Positions 33,476-41,279 of a DNA stretch of 64,000 nucleotides are shown here, one piece after another. The DNA is from Antrihabitans stalactiti (GTDB lineage Bacteria; Actinomycetota; Actinomycetes; Mycobacteriales; Mycobacteriaceae). Location of the stretch: positions 62,001 through 126,000 of the forward strand of contig NZ_VCQU01000013.1 of NCBI RefSeq assembly GCF_012932915.1. The letters are read 5' to 3'. A program made the translations under genes and the position numbers. The number at the start of each line of letters is the position of its first letter. Within the stretch, counting starts at the first letter, position 1. Under the pieces are notes generated by a model, which saw nothing but the letters and a program-made list of their open reading frames with translations, was not told the DNA's origin and did not search any database.

Positions 33476-35805
33476 TGTCGAATCGAAAGGGAATCGCCGC
33501 GCGACTGCGGCGACTCACCGACCGCACTGCGAGCGTCGACCTCACGCGGTACACGAAACTGTTGCCCGCGATCGGCGAGCGCGAAGCAGATCTTCGCAAG
33601 CTGTCCGACGAGGAGCTCGGTGCTGCCGCTCAGCATCTGCGGGAGTCTGTCGACGACAAGGGCTGGTTGACCGACATGTGTGCGCTCGGTCGCGAGGCCG
33701 CCGACCGTGCGATCGGCGAACGCCCCTTCGACGTGCAGCTGTTGGGCGCGATGGGTGTGCTCTCCGGCCACGTCGTCCAGATGGCGACCGGCGAGGGTAA
33801 GACGCTCGTCGGCGCGATCGCGGCAGCTGGATATGCATTGCGCGGCAACCATGTTCACGTTGTCTCGGTCAACGACTACCTCGCACGACGCGACGCCGAG
33901 TGGATGCGCCCGGTGTACGACCTGCTTGGCGTGACCGTCGGGTTCGTCGAGGAATCGAGCACCCACGATGAGCGGCGTGCCGCCTACGAGTGCGAAGTGA
34001 CCTACGGCGCGGTCAGCGAGATCGGCTTCGACGTCCTGCGCGACCGCCTCGTCGTCGTCCCGGGGGACGAGGTGGCCCCGCACCCGGAGGTCGCCATCAT
34101 CGACGAGGCGGATTCGGTGCTCATCGACGAAGCGCGGGTCCCGCTGGTGTTGGCCGGGTCCGTCGATCCGGGCGTTGCGCACGTCGAGATTGCCAACATC
34201 GTTCGGCGGCTCCGCCCCGGCCAGCACTACGAACTCGACCCCGACCGTCGTAACGTCTGGTTGACGCCGCTGGGTGAGTCCGAGGTCGAGACCGCGCTGG
34301 GCGGGGTCAACCTTTACGACGATTCCGGCTCGGACCGCTTGGCGTCGGTCAACCTCGCGCTGCACGCGGAAGCGCTGCTCACGCGCGACGTGGACTACCT
34401 GGTCCGTAACGGTGCCGTGCAGTTGATCAACCAGTCGCGTGGGCGAGTGGCCGTCCTGCAGCGTTGGCCCGACGGACTGCAAGCTGCCGTGGAGGCGAAG
34501 GAACAGCTACCGCCGTCGGACAGCGGCGAGATTCTGGATTCGAGCACGGTGCAGGCCTTGATCGCCCGCTACCCAACGGTGGCCGGCATGACGGGAACCG
34601 CTGTCGCCGTTGCCGATACGTTGCGTGAGTTCTACGAGCTCGAGGTAGCGGTGATCCCGACGGATCAGGAGAACATCCGCATCGACGAGCCCGACCGCAT
34701 CTTCACGACCACCGAAAAGAAGCTGGCTGCGATCGTCGCCGAGATCGAACGAGTTCATGCCGACGGTCGGCCGATTTTGATCGGTACGCAGGACGTCGCC
34801 GAATCGGAGGCGCTCGCGGAGCTGTTGCTGCAAGCGGGACTGAAAGCCGCTGTGCTCAATGCGCGTAACGATGCCGAGGAAGCAAAGATCATCGCCGAGG
34901 CAGGCGCGCCGTCCGCGATCACGGTCTCGACGCAAATGGCCGGTCGTGGCACCGATATCAAACTCGGCGGTCACACAGGCGCCGGGCCTGAGTACGACGA
35001 CGTCGTCTCCCGTGGCGGCCTCTACGTGATCGGTACAGCGAGATATCAGAGCAGTCGGCTCGACGATCAGCTTCGTGGCCGCGCAGGCAGGCAAGGTGAC
35101 CCGGGCGGAAGCGTCTTCTTCGCGAGCCTCGAAGACGAGTTGGTGCTCATGGGAGCACCGGATGTCCCGAAAGGTGTCGTCGCCGACGAGGACGGCGAGG
35201 TCAGCGATCGGCGAGTGCCGCCGCACGTCGATCATGCGCAGCGGGTGCTCGAAGGCGTCAACCTCGAGATTCATCGCAACACGTGGCGCTACACCCGCCT
35301 GATCGAGCGTCAGCGCGACGACCTGCTGGAGTTCCGCGATGCCGCGCTCAACGGTGACGCTGCTGCCGAGCTGATGCGCGCCGAGGCTGCGGACCACTAT
35401 GCGAAGCTCGAAAAAGAGCTCGAAGACGGCTCGTTGGAACAGATTTGCCGCGAGATTCTTCTGTTCCAGGTCGACCGTATGTGGGCGGATCACCTCGCCT
35501 TCCTCGCCGACGTCCGCGACAGTATTCACCTGCGCGCGCTCGGCAAGGAGACGCCGATCGACGAGTTCCACCGCGCCGCGATCCCCGAGTTCCACAAGAT
35601 CGTCGACGAAGCGAAAGCGCAAGCGGTGCAGACGTTCTCCGAGCTACAGGTGACGGACGGCAAGGTCGACCTCGAGGCGGCCGGTGTGCTGAAACCATCG
35701 TCGACGTGGACGTACATGGTCCACGACAACCCATTCGACGCGAGTGTCGGGCACGCACTGGCGGGGATGCGAAGTGCTTTGCGGAAACGATTCGGCCGAC
35801 GGTAA
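33472..35805 (+). CDS. secA2: Accessory preprotein translocase ATPase SecA2
   Basis: This 777-aa SecA homologue has QMATGEGKTLVGA (Walker A, about 102-114), the PPXD/crosslinking region, IIDEADSVLIDEAR (Walker B, about 208-221), MAGRGTDIKLGGH and QLRGRAGRQGDPG (motifs V and VI, about 485-550). It is far shorter than housekeeping SecA1 (about 940 aa) and lacks the zinc-binding C-terminal tail, which is how actinobacterial SecA2 differs. It drives export of a small set of proteins. Start choice: GTG 33472 (GGAA at 7 bases) or ATG 33475. It overlaps the kinase stop. Confidence 0.92.
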   Translation: MMSNRKGIAARLRRLTDRTASVDLTRYTKLLPAIGEREADLRKLSDEELGAAAQHLRESVDDKGWLTDMCALGREAADRAIGERPFDVQLLGAMGVLSGHVVQMATGEGKTLVGAIAAAGYALRGNHVHVVSVNDYLARRDAEWMRPVYDLLGVTVGFVEESSTHDERRAAYECEVTYGAVSEIGFDVLRDRLVVVPGDEVAPHPEVAIIDEADSVLIDEARVPLVLAGSVDPGVAHVEIANIVRRLRPGQHYELDPDRRNVWLTPLGESEVETALGGVNLYDDSGSDRLASVNLALHAEALLTRDVDYLVRNGAVQLINQSRGRVAVLQRWPDGLQAAVEAKEQLPPSDSGEILDSSTVQALIARYPTVAGMTGTAVAVADTLREFYELEVAVIPTDQENIRIDEPDRIFTTTEKKLAAIVAEIERVHADGRPILIGTQDVAESEALAELLLQAGLKAAVLNARNDAEEAKIIAEAGAPSAITVSTQMAGRGTDIKLGGHTGAGPEYDDVVSRGGLYVIGTARYQSSRLDDQLRGRAGRQGDPGGSVFFASLEDELVLMGAPDVPKGVVADEDGEVSDRRVPPHVDHAQRVLEGVNLEIHRNTWRYTRLIERQRDDLLEFRDAALNGDAAAELMRAEAADHYAKLEKELEDGSLEQICREILLFQVDRMWADHLAFLADVRDSIHLRALGKETPIDEFHRAAIPEFHKIVDEAKAQAVQTFSELQVTDGKVDLEAAGVLKPSSTWTYMVHDNPFDASVGHALAGMRSALRKRFGRR

Positions 35806-35815
35806 GGAGCAGTAC

Positions 35816-36301
35816 ATGACAGACGAATTCGAGGTCCAGCGGGAACGGATCCGTGAGCAGTACCTGAAGCCCACCGATTCGCGGCCGACGTCGTCGGCGC
35901 GCGGCTTGCACCACACCGCGCTCATCAGCAGCGACGTCGAGCAGACCGTCCGGTTCTATCAGGAGCTGCTGGAGTTTCCGCTCACCGAGGTGATCGAGAA
36001 CCGCGACTACCCAGGCTCGACGCATTTCTTCTTCGACATCGGCAACGAGAACCTGCTCGCGTTCTTCGACTTTCCCGGACTCGAGCAAGGTCCGTACCAG
36101 GAGGTCCTCGGCGGTCTGCACCACATGGCCATCAGTGTCGAGCCCTCCCGTTGGGAACGGTTGCGCGACAAGCTCGCCGATGCCGGCGTGGAGTTCGTCG
36201 AACACAGCGGCGCATCGATCTACTTCAAAGATCCAGACGGTGCCCGCATCGAGCTGATCGCTGATCCGCTCGGCGAAATGTATGGAACGAAGGTCCTCTA
36301 A
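35816..36301 (+). CDS. VOC family (glyoxalase-fold) protein
   Basis: This 161-aa protein has two beta-alpha-beta-beta-beta modules: LHHTALISSDVEQTVRFYQE with THFFFDIGNENLLAFFDFPG, and LHHMAISVEPSRWERLRDKL with IYFKDPDGARIELIADP. His residues in both modules and the terminal Glu could bind a metal, as in glyoxalase I or ring-cleaving dioxygenases. A frame upstream to 35744 exists, but GGAG six bases before the ATG at 35816 sets the start. A palindromic repeat begins one base after the stop codon. In Mtb a similar gene (Rv0887c, from memory) also lies near fprB. Confidence 0.85.
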   Translation: MTDEFEVQRERIREQYLKPTDSRPTSSARGLHHTALISSDVEQTVRFYQELLEFPLTEVIENRDYPGSTHFFFDIGNENLLAFFDFPGLEQGPYQEVLGGLHHMAISVEPSRWERLRDKLADAGVEFVEHSGASIYFKDPDGARIELIADPLGEMYGTKVL

Positions 36302-36302
36302 C

Positions 36303-36352
36303 CACTCGTGAGTCTTTTTGGAGTCCAGGGACTCCAAAAAGACTCACGAGTG
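36303..36352. repeat. Convergent-gap palindrome, copy 2
   Basis: A perfect stem of 24-bp arms with a 2-base loop (AG). The left arm reads CACTCGTGAGTCTTTTTGGA then GTCC. It starts one base after the VOC stop codon and ends four bases before the stop of the convergent gene at 36357, so it fills almost the whole gap. It is related to the copies at 25500 and 56025, with paired changes in the inner stem. Confidence 0.9.
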
Positions 36353-36356
36353 TTGG

Positions 36357-36758
36357 TCAGTCGTCGAGGGCGTCGAGGACGCTGATCGTCACGCCGTAGG
36401 GCAGGAATCGCACCTTGCGGGTCGGATCGACGTTGTCCTTGTGCGCGCGAAGCGCATCGAGCTCGGTCGGGAACGCTTGCTCGACCCGGGCTGCGCCAGC
36501 GTCGTCGTGGGTGTAGATCACCCACACGCCCTCTGCCTTCTCGACCGTTTCCGGCGCAGGCTCTTTGGGTGAGCGCGGTTTCGGTCGAGCCGCCCCGCCG
36601 CCGATGTCGTCCATGAACGATGCCCAACCTGAGCGATCGCCCGACTTGTCGATGAACCGGCTGACCAGGTCGAATGCCTCGCGCAACCCTTCGCTCGCCT
36701 CGGCGACGACGCGGTCGAAATCTTCGGGATCGAATCCGAACGGTCCGTGTTGACTCAC
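36357..36758 (-). CDS. Hypothetical cytoplasmic protein, 133 aa
   Basis: The N-terminal part is acidic and helical (FGFDPEDFDRVVAEASEGLR, residues about 6-25), followed by a Pro/Lys linker and a C-terminal domain with EGVWVIYTHDDAGAARVEQAF and RKVRFLPYGVTISVL. I do not recognise the family with certainty. AGGAGG stands 5 bases before the GTG at 36758; a longer frame to 36785 is less likely. Confidence 0.75.
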   Translation of the reverse strand: MSQHGPFGFDPEDFDRVVAEASEGLREAFDLVSRFIDKSGDRSGWASFMDDIGGGAARPKPRSPKEPAPETVEKAEGVWVIYTHDDAGAARVEQAFPTELDALRAHKDNVDPTRKVRFLPYGVTISVLDALDD

Positions 36759-36845
36759 GTGGTCCTCCTGTTGGTCACCGGTCACACTCCAGTGTCCATA
36801 CTTTCGAGGCTGCGCGCTAAGTCCGGTCGCTTTAAGAAAAGGTCG

Positions 36846-36959
36846 CTAGAAGAAAAAGACTGTCGCCGCCCCGGCGCCGACCATGAAGAGGGCAGCGGCG
36901 GTTATTTCGGCGACCAGAGCAGCGGTCAGCCGAAAGCCGAGGGACGGTGTCTTCTTCAA
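36846..36959 (-). CDS. Predicted 37-aa single-pass membrane protein
   Basis: A TTG at 36959 preceded by GGAGG (6-base spacing) opens a 37-codon frame. It encodes a basic N-terminus (LKKTPSLGFR) and one hydrophobic helix (LTAALVAEITAAALFMVGAG) with a tail ending TVFFF. Proteins this small with one helix often act as accessory subunits of membrane complexes. The function is unknown. It lies between the hypothetical gene and fprB, all on the minus strand. Confidence 0.55.
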   Translation of the reverse strand: MKKTPSLGFRLTAALVAEITAAALFMVGAGAATVFFF

Positions 36960-37041
36960 TGGGTTCCTCCGATACGCGGGTCGTTGACCTAAGTTTCCGC
37001 GCACCGGAGGACGCCCGAAAGGCCCCTTTGGGTGATGGTTG

Positions 37042-38601
37042 CTAACCCTTGTCGCGAACCCGGCCCTGCTCAGCGCCCCGACGGCGTTCGGCCGCGTCGA
37101 TCTCGGCCCAGCCCTTCCGGTCGACAAAGCCGTCCCGGTGACGCTTGAGGAACTTCTTGAGATCGGACCGCTTGCGGGTCGGCGTGTTCAGGCGGTGCGC
37201 ATTGAAATCCTCGATCAGATTCTCGATCGTTTCGTGCGCACAGCTCTTGTTCGTACCGATGAATCCCGACGGACCGCGTTTGATCCAGCCGGTCACGTAG
37301 GCACCCTCGCTCGCGGTCACACGACCGTGCTCGTTGGGCACCGTGCCTGTTTTGGCATCGAAAGGCAAGTCCGCCACTGGCTTTCCGTGGTAGCCGATCG
37401 ACGTCAGGACCAGTCCGGTGCTGATCGACTCACGGTCGTCGCCGCGAGCGAACTCGATCGCTTCGACGTGGTCGATGCCATGCACTGCCGCGGGGGAGAG
37501 CAGGTAGCGGAAGACGATTCGGCGACGACGCGGATTGATGCTCGTGGCGTCCTTGAGTTCGTCCAGCGCCGCAAGCTTCTTCGTCACCGCATGACCGAAT
37601 TCGCCCGTCGGGCGCTCGACGCCGACGCGATCGACGAAGACGTCGAAGTCGTCGTGCGCCAGCAGACCGGTCAGCTCGGGGACCGTGAACGCCGATTCGG
37701 CCAGGCCGCGTCGAGCGACGATCACGACTTCCTCCACCTTGCTGCTGCGCAGCGCGGCGAGTGCGTTCTTGGTGATGTCGGTCTTCGCGAGCTCTTCGGG
37801 ATCGGACACGAGGATCCGAGCCACATCGAGAGCGACGTTTCCGTTGCCGACGATCACCACACGCGATTGCGAAAGGTCGAACTGGTGGTGGGCATGGTCG
37901 GGGTGACCGTTGTACCAACCGACGAACTCGGTCGCGGTACCGACGCCGGGCAGGTCCGCACCCGGTACGTCGAGGCGACGATCAGCCGACGCCCCGACCG
38001 CGTAGACCACCGCGTGGTGGGACTGCAGCAATTCGTCGTGCGTGATGTCCTTGCCGACCTCGACATCGAGGAAGAACTCGAACCCGCGCTCCTTGGTGAT
38101 CTTGTCGAACAGCTGAGTGACCTGCTTGGTCTTCTGATGGTCGGGAGCGACCCCGGCACGGACCAAGCCGTAAGGCGTCGGGAGCCGATCGAACACATCG
38201 ACTTCGGCGCCGGGCTGCTTGAGGACCTCGTCGGCTGCGTACATTGCAGCCGGCCCGGACCCGACGATCGCGACGCGCAGGTTGCCGAGGTCGCTGCGGG
38301 CCGAGGTCGACTCGACCATCGGCGCCAGCAACGGGTAACTACCGCGTGGCGTCTTGTAGAAGTCCGCATTGATCTGCAGGAACGGCGTGTCTTTCGGCGC
38401 GAGCTTGCTGTGCGGCACGATCGCGTCGACCGGACACGCGGTGATGCAGGCACCGCAATCCACACAAGATGTGGGATCGATGTGCAGCATCTCCGCGGTC
38501 AGGAAGTCGGGCTCGTCCGGCGTTGGGTGAATGCAGTTGACCGGGCACGCGTAAACGCACGAGGCATCACTGCAACACGACTGTGTTACGACGTGTGGCA
38601 T
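37042..38601 (-). CDS. fprB: Ferredoxin/ferredoxin-NADP reductase fusion (FprB-like)
   Basis: This 519-aa protein has an N-terminal ferredoxin domain (residues 1-62) with cluster motifs CCSDASCVYACPVNC and CVDCGACITACPV, followed by an adrenodoxin-reductase-like flavoprotein domain. That domain has the FAD motif VAIVGSGPAAMYAADEVLKQ (about 108-127) and NADP motif VVIVGNGNVALDVARIL (about 250-266). It passes electrons between NADPH and ferredoxin-dependent oxygenases. The length and fusion match mycobacterial FprB. The start is the ATG at 38601 (MPHVVTQSC). It lies 12 bp downstream of a diiron protein gene. Confidence 0.93.
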   Translation of the reverse strand: MPHVVTQSCCSDASCVYACPVNCIHPTPDEPDFLTAEMLHIDPTSCVDCGACITACPVDAIVPHSKLAPKDTPFLQINADFYKTPRGSYPLLAPMVESTSARSDLGNLRVAIVGSGPAAMYAADEVLKQPGAEVDVFDRLPTPYGLVRAGVAPDHQKTKQVTQLFDKITKERGFEFFLDVEVGKDITHDELLQSHHAVVYAVGASADRRLDVPGADLPGVGTATEFVGWYNGHPDHAHHQFDLSQSRVVIVGNGNVALDVARILVSDPEELAKTDITKNALAALRSSKVEEVVIVARRGLAESAFTVPELTGLLAHDDFDVFVDRVGVERPTGEFGHAVTKKLAALDELKDATSINPRRRRIVFRYLLSPAAVHGIDHVEAIEFARGDDRESISTGLVLTSIGYHGKPVADLPFDAKTGTVPNEHGRVTASEGAYVTGWIKRGPSGFIGTNKSCAHETIENLIEDFNAHRLNTPTRKRSDLKKFLKRHRDGFVDRKGWAEIDAAERRRGAEQGRVRDKG

Positions 38602-38613
38602 AAGGAGGTTCTA

Positions 38614-39612
38614 TCAGCTCACCAGCGCCAGCGGGGTGCGCTCGGGCTCGCTACGGAAGCGCGACGGTCGACCGCCGATCTTCAGGACCTTCCACAGCAC
38701 CTTGGATACCGGGTTCATCAGGCCGAGTTCGTCCGCGAGCAGACGAACGTCACCGAAGTAGCCGCTGAGCGTCTTCTTCGACTCGGGCAGCTCCCAGAAG
38801 AGGTCCTTCTTGACCGACTTCGGGATATCGAACTCGGCCCAGAACTCGGCCGGGGGCACGACGATCACGTCGGCCAGGATGCGCATGATGACCGGGTAGA
38901 CCAGCGACAGCGCGAACTTGCCGATCGGGCCGTTCTCCGGGACATGCTGACGAAGGAACTCGTGTGCGAACGAGATGTGGCGCGCCTCTTCGGCGACGTG
39001 AATCCGCATGACGCCCTTGACGATGGGGTGGTAATCGCCATCGCTGCGCAGGTACGACTTCTGGATGTGGTCGATCGGCTCTTCGCCGGCGAGCACGCCC
39101 ATGAAGAAGATCGAGGGGAACGGCCACGCCGCGACACCGAGGAACGGTGCTGCGAGGCGCATGATCGGACCGAAACCGGGCACATCGGCGCCGCTACGGT
39201 TGACCAACTCTTGGAACATCAAGGTGTGGTTGCACTCTTCGATGACCTCGTGCGTGGCGTACTTGAACTCGGCCGAGTTGTTCGGCAGCGTCGACAAGTA
39301 GGTCATGAAGCCACGAATAAGGATCTGCTCGAACAGCAGTCCGACCTTGGCGACGTTCGCCTGGCGGTACATGCCGATCTTGATCTGCTGGTCGACAGGA
39401 AGGGCCTTGTACCAAGGATGGCGGCCGAGCGGGTCGATCTCCGGGAGAATCCACCGGGGGTCGTTGTCCACTACCTGAAATTCGGGGGCGTCCCAGTCGA
39501 TGTCGACATAGGGATCGAAGCTGCGATGGATTGAGCCATCGGACAAGCGTTCGAGCATTTCGACGTAGGTTTCGCTCTCGCCAGCGGCGTTGCGCGATTC
39601 GGTCGTAGTCAT
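38614..39612 (-). CDS. AurF-like diiron oxygenase family protein
   Basis: This 332-aa helical protein carries two Glu/His sets, HEVIEECNHTLMFQE (about 120-134) and HVAEEARHISFAHEF (about 204-218), the E-x2-H pattern of AurF-type and ferritin-like diiron oxygenases. The family oxygenates aromatic amines or lipids. It is adjacent to fprB, which could supply electrons; in Mtb, Rv0885-Rv0886 have the same pairing (from memory). The ATG at 39612 has AAAGGA six bases upstream. A dyad (39640-39664) lies in its promoter region. Confidence 0.87.
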   Translation of the reverse strand: MTTTESRNAAGESETYVEMLERLSDGSIHRSFDPYVDIDWDAPEFQVVDNDPRWILPEIDPLGRHPWYKALPVDQQIKIGMYRQANVAKVGLLFEQILIRGFMTYLSTLPNNSAEFKYATHEVIEECNHTLMFQELVNRSGADVPGFGPIMRLAAPFLGVAAWPFPSIFFMGVLAGEEPIDHIQKSYLRSDGDYHPIVKGVMRIHVAEEARHISFAHEFLRQHVPENGPIGKFALSLVYPVIMRILADVIVVPPAEFWAEFDIPKSVKKDLFWELPESKKTLSGYFGDVRLLADELGLMNPVSKVLWKVLKIGGRPSRFRSEPERTPLALVS

Positions 39613-39639
39613 TGCGCGTCCTTTCACGGCTCAGACTGC

Positions 39640-39664
39640 ATTGTCTGTGTCTGTGTTTGACAAT
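39640..39664. promoter_or_regulatory. ATTGTC-N13-GACAAT dyad upstream of the diiron gene
   Basis: Six-base arms with perfect complementarity enclose 13 bases rich in TGTCTGTG. It lies 27 bp upstream of the AurF-like ATG on the minus strand and includes hexamers similar to -35 and -10 elements. It could be a regulator binding site; no regulator gene is adjacent. Confidence 0.35.
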
Positions 39665-39730
39665 AACACCTAAGTTGTACAAATGGTGGACCGGTCGCGC
39701 AAAGTTGACCAGACGGAGACCTGGATTGGG

Positions 39731-39916
39731 CTAGCTACCTGCGGGGACGGCGTGCGAAATATAAATCTTCCAATTGCCGTCAGCTCGGCGCCAGAACACG
39801 TCGACACCGTTGAAGTCGGTGGGCCACTGGGTGAGGACCTGCTCGATCGCAGCCTTTCGCCACGATGCCCATGCGGACGGCATAGGCAGAACGACCGATG
39901 TGCGCGGACCGTCCAC
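39731..39916 (-). CDS. Possible 61-aa protein, SnoaL/NTF2-like tail
   Basis: A GTG at 39916 preceded by AAAGG (7-base spacing) opens a 61-codon frame ending ADGNWKIYISHAVPAGS. The end resembles the last strands of SnoaL/NTF2-like domains, but a full domain needs about 120 residues, so it may be a remnant. The segment before it (IEQVLTQWPTDFNGVDVFWR) is plausible protein. It fills part of the 353-bp gap between the diiron gene and the glycosyltransferase. Confidence 0.4.
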   Translation of the reverse strand: MDGPRTSVVLPMPSAWASWRKAAIEQVLTQWPTDFNGVDVFWRRADGNWKIYISHAVPAGS

Positions 39917-39965
39917 GGCGATACCTTTCGTGCAACATTAGCGCCGCGAACGAAAGAGGACAGCA

Positions 39966-41279
39966 ATGGCGAGGTTTCTGATCTGTGCGCATCCGATCAC
40001 TGGTCACGTCAATCCATCCGTGGAGATCGCGCGCGCCCTGGTCGAGCGTGGTCACGAGGTCAAGGTCTACACAGGGCTGAAGTTCAAGGCGAAGATCGAG
40101 CGAGTCGGCGCACAGTTTGCGCCGATGACGCTTGCGTACGACTACGACGATGCCGACTACGACGCCGCTTTCCCCGGCCGGTCGAGCCACAAGGGCCTGG
40201 CGCAGATCAAGTTCGATTTCAAGCACATCTTCATCGAGCAGGGTCCGGCGCAGGCGGAAGACTTGCGGGAAATCCTGCGCCGCTGGCCTGCCGTGGTTGT
40301 CTCGGATCCGGGGTTCGTCGGGGCGAAGCTGCTGCACGACCTCGGCGAGCTGCCGCAGTGGGCAGTCGTCAACATCGGTGTGCTCGGACTGCCCAGCACC
40401 GACGTACCACCGTTCGGCATCGGAATGCTGCCGAACTACTCCGCGCTCGGCAAGCTGCGCAATCGCGTCATCTCGTTCGTCGCGAACAAGATCGTCTTTC
40501 GCGACGTGAACGCATTCCTGCGATCGACGCGGGCGACCATGGGCCTTCCGCGGGAGCAATTTTCGCCGATGTTTTCCGACCAGCTCTACCTCCAGCCGTC
40601 GATTCCAGCGATCGAGTACGCGAGGTCCGATCTCCCTCAGAGCGTGCATTTCGTCGGCGCCGTCCTGCCACAGTTCACTGGAGAGTTCGACGAGCCGTCC
40701 TGGTGGAGCGAGGTCGTCGACCGCCGCAAGCCGGTCGTGGTTGTCACCCAGGGGACCGTCGCCACCGATGGTGACGAGTTGATCGCCCCGACGCTGCGGG
40801 CTCTGGCCGATCAGGACGTGCTGGTCGTGGCGACTACGGGCGGTAAGGAACTGCCGCGGCAGGTCCCTGCCAACGCGCGTGTCGAGAAGTTCGTGCCGTT
40901 CGACGAGTTGATGCAGCACGCCGATGTCCTCATCACGAACGGCGGCTATGGGGGAGTGATGTTCGCGTTGTCACACGGCGTCCCAGTCATCTGCGCGGGC
41001 ACGACCGAGGACAAGCCGGAGGTCGGGAACCGGATGGCCTACAGCGGCGTCGGGTTGAACCTGAAGACGAACCGCCCGACCGACGAACAGATTCTCGACT
41101 CGGTGCACAAGGTGCTGGGCGACAATGCCTATCGCACGAACGCGCAGCGCATCGCCGGGGAACTTGCCAAGCATGACGGTCCGGCAGAAGCCGCGACGCT
41201 ACTGGAGCGACTGGCACTCACTGAGCAGCCCGTGGTTCGAGGTGACGATGAGTTGCGCTGGGCATCAGTCACGCACTGA
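39966..41279 (+). CDS. UDP-glycosyltransferase-like glycosyltransferase (GT1/MGT family)
   Basis: This 437-aa GT-B protein has an N-terminal acceptor domain starting [20 protein letters not shown] (residues 4-23) and a C-terminal donor domain with [46 protein letters not shown] and [20 protein letters not shown]. In the donor loop the usual His of HGG is Asn (TNGG). It moves a sugar from a nucleotide donor onto a small lipid or natural product. The last 11 bases overlap the convergent MFS gene. Confidence 0.88.
   Translation: MARFLICAHPITGHVNPSVEIARALVERGHEVKVYTGLKFKAKIERVGAQFAPMTLAYDYDDADYDAAFPGRSSHKGLAQIKFDFKHIFIEQGPAQAEDLREILRRWPAVVVSDPGFVGAKLLHDLGELPQWAVVNIGVLGLPSTDVPPFGIGMLPNYSALGKLRNRVISFVANKIVFRDVNAFLRSTRATMGLPREQFSPMFSDQLYLQPSIPAIEYARSDLPQSVHFVGAVLPQFTGEFDEPSWWSEVVDRRKPVVVVTQGTVATDGDELIAPTLRALADQDVLVVATTGGKELPRQVPANARVEKFVPFDELMQHADVLITNGGYGGVMFALSHGVPVICAGTTEDKPEVGNRMAYSGVGLNLKTNRPTDEQILDSVHKVLGDNAYRTNAQRIAGELAKHDGPAEAATLLERLALTEQPVVRGDDELRWASVTH

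Noticed and set aside
37014-37032. CCCGAAAGGCCCCTTTGGG hairpin after fprB as an intrinsic terminator
   Set aside because: The stem has a bulge and is not followed by a T-run on the minus strand, so it is too weak to call.
37039-39534. 831-residue plus-strand open frame
   Set aside because: It is antisense to fprB and the diiron gene, and has the low-complexity Arg/Asp/Val composition of a shadow frame.
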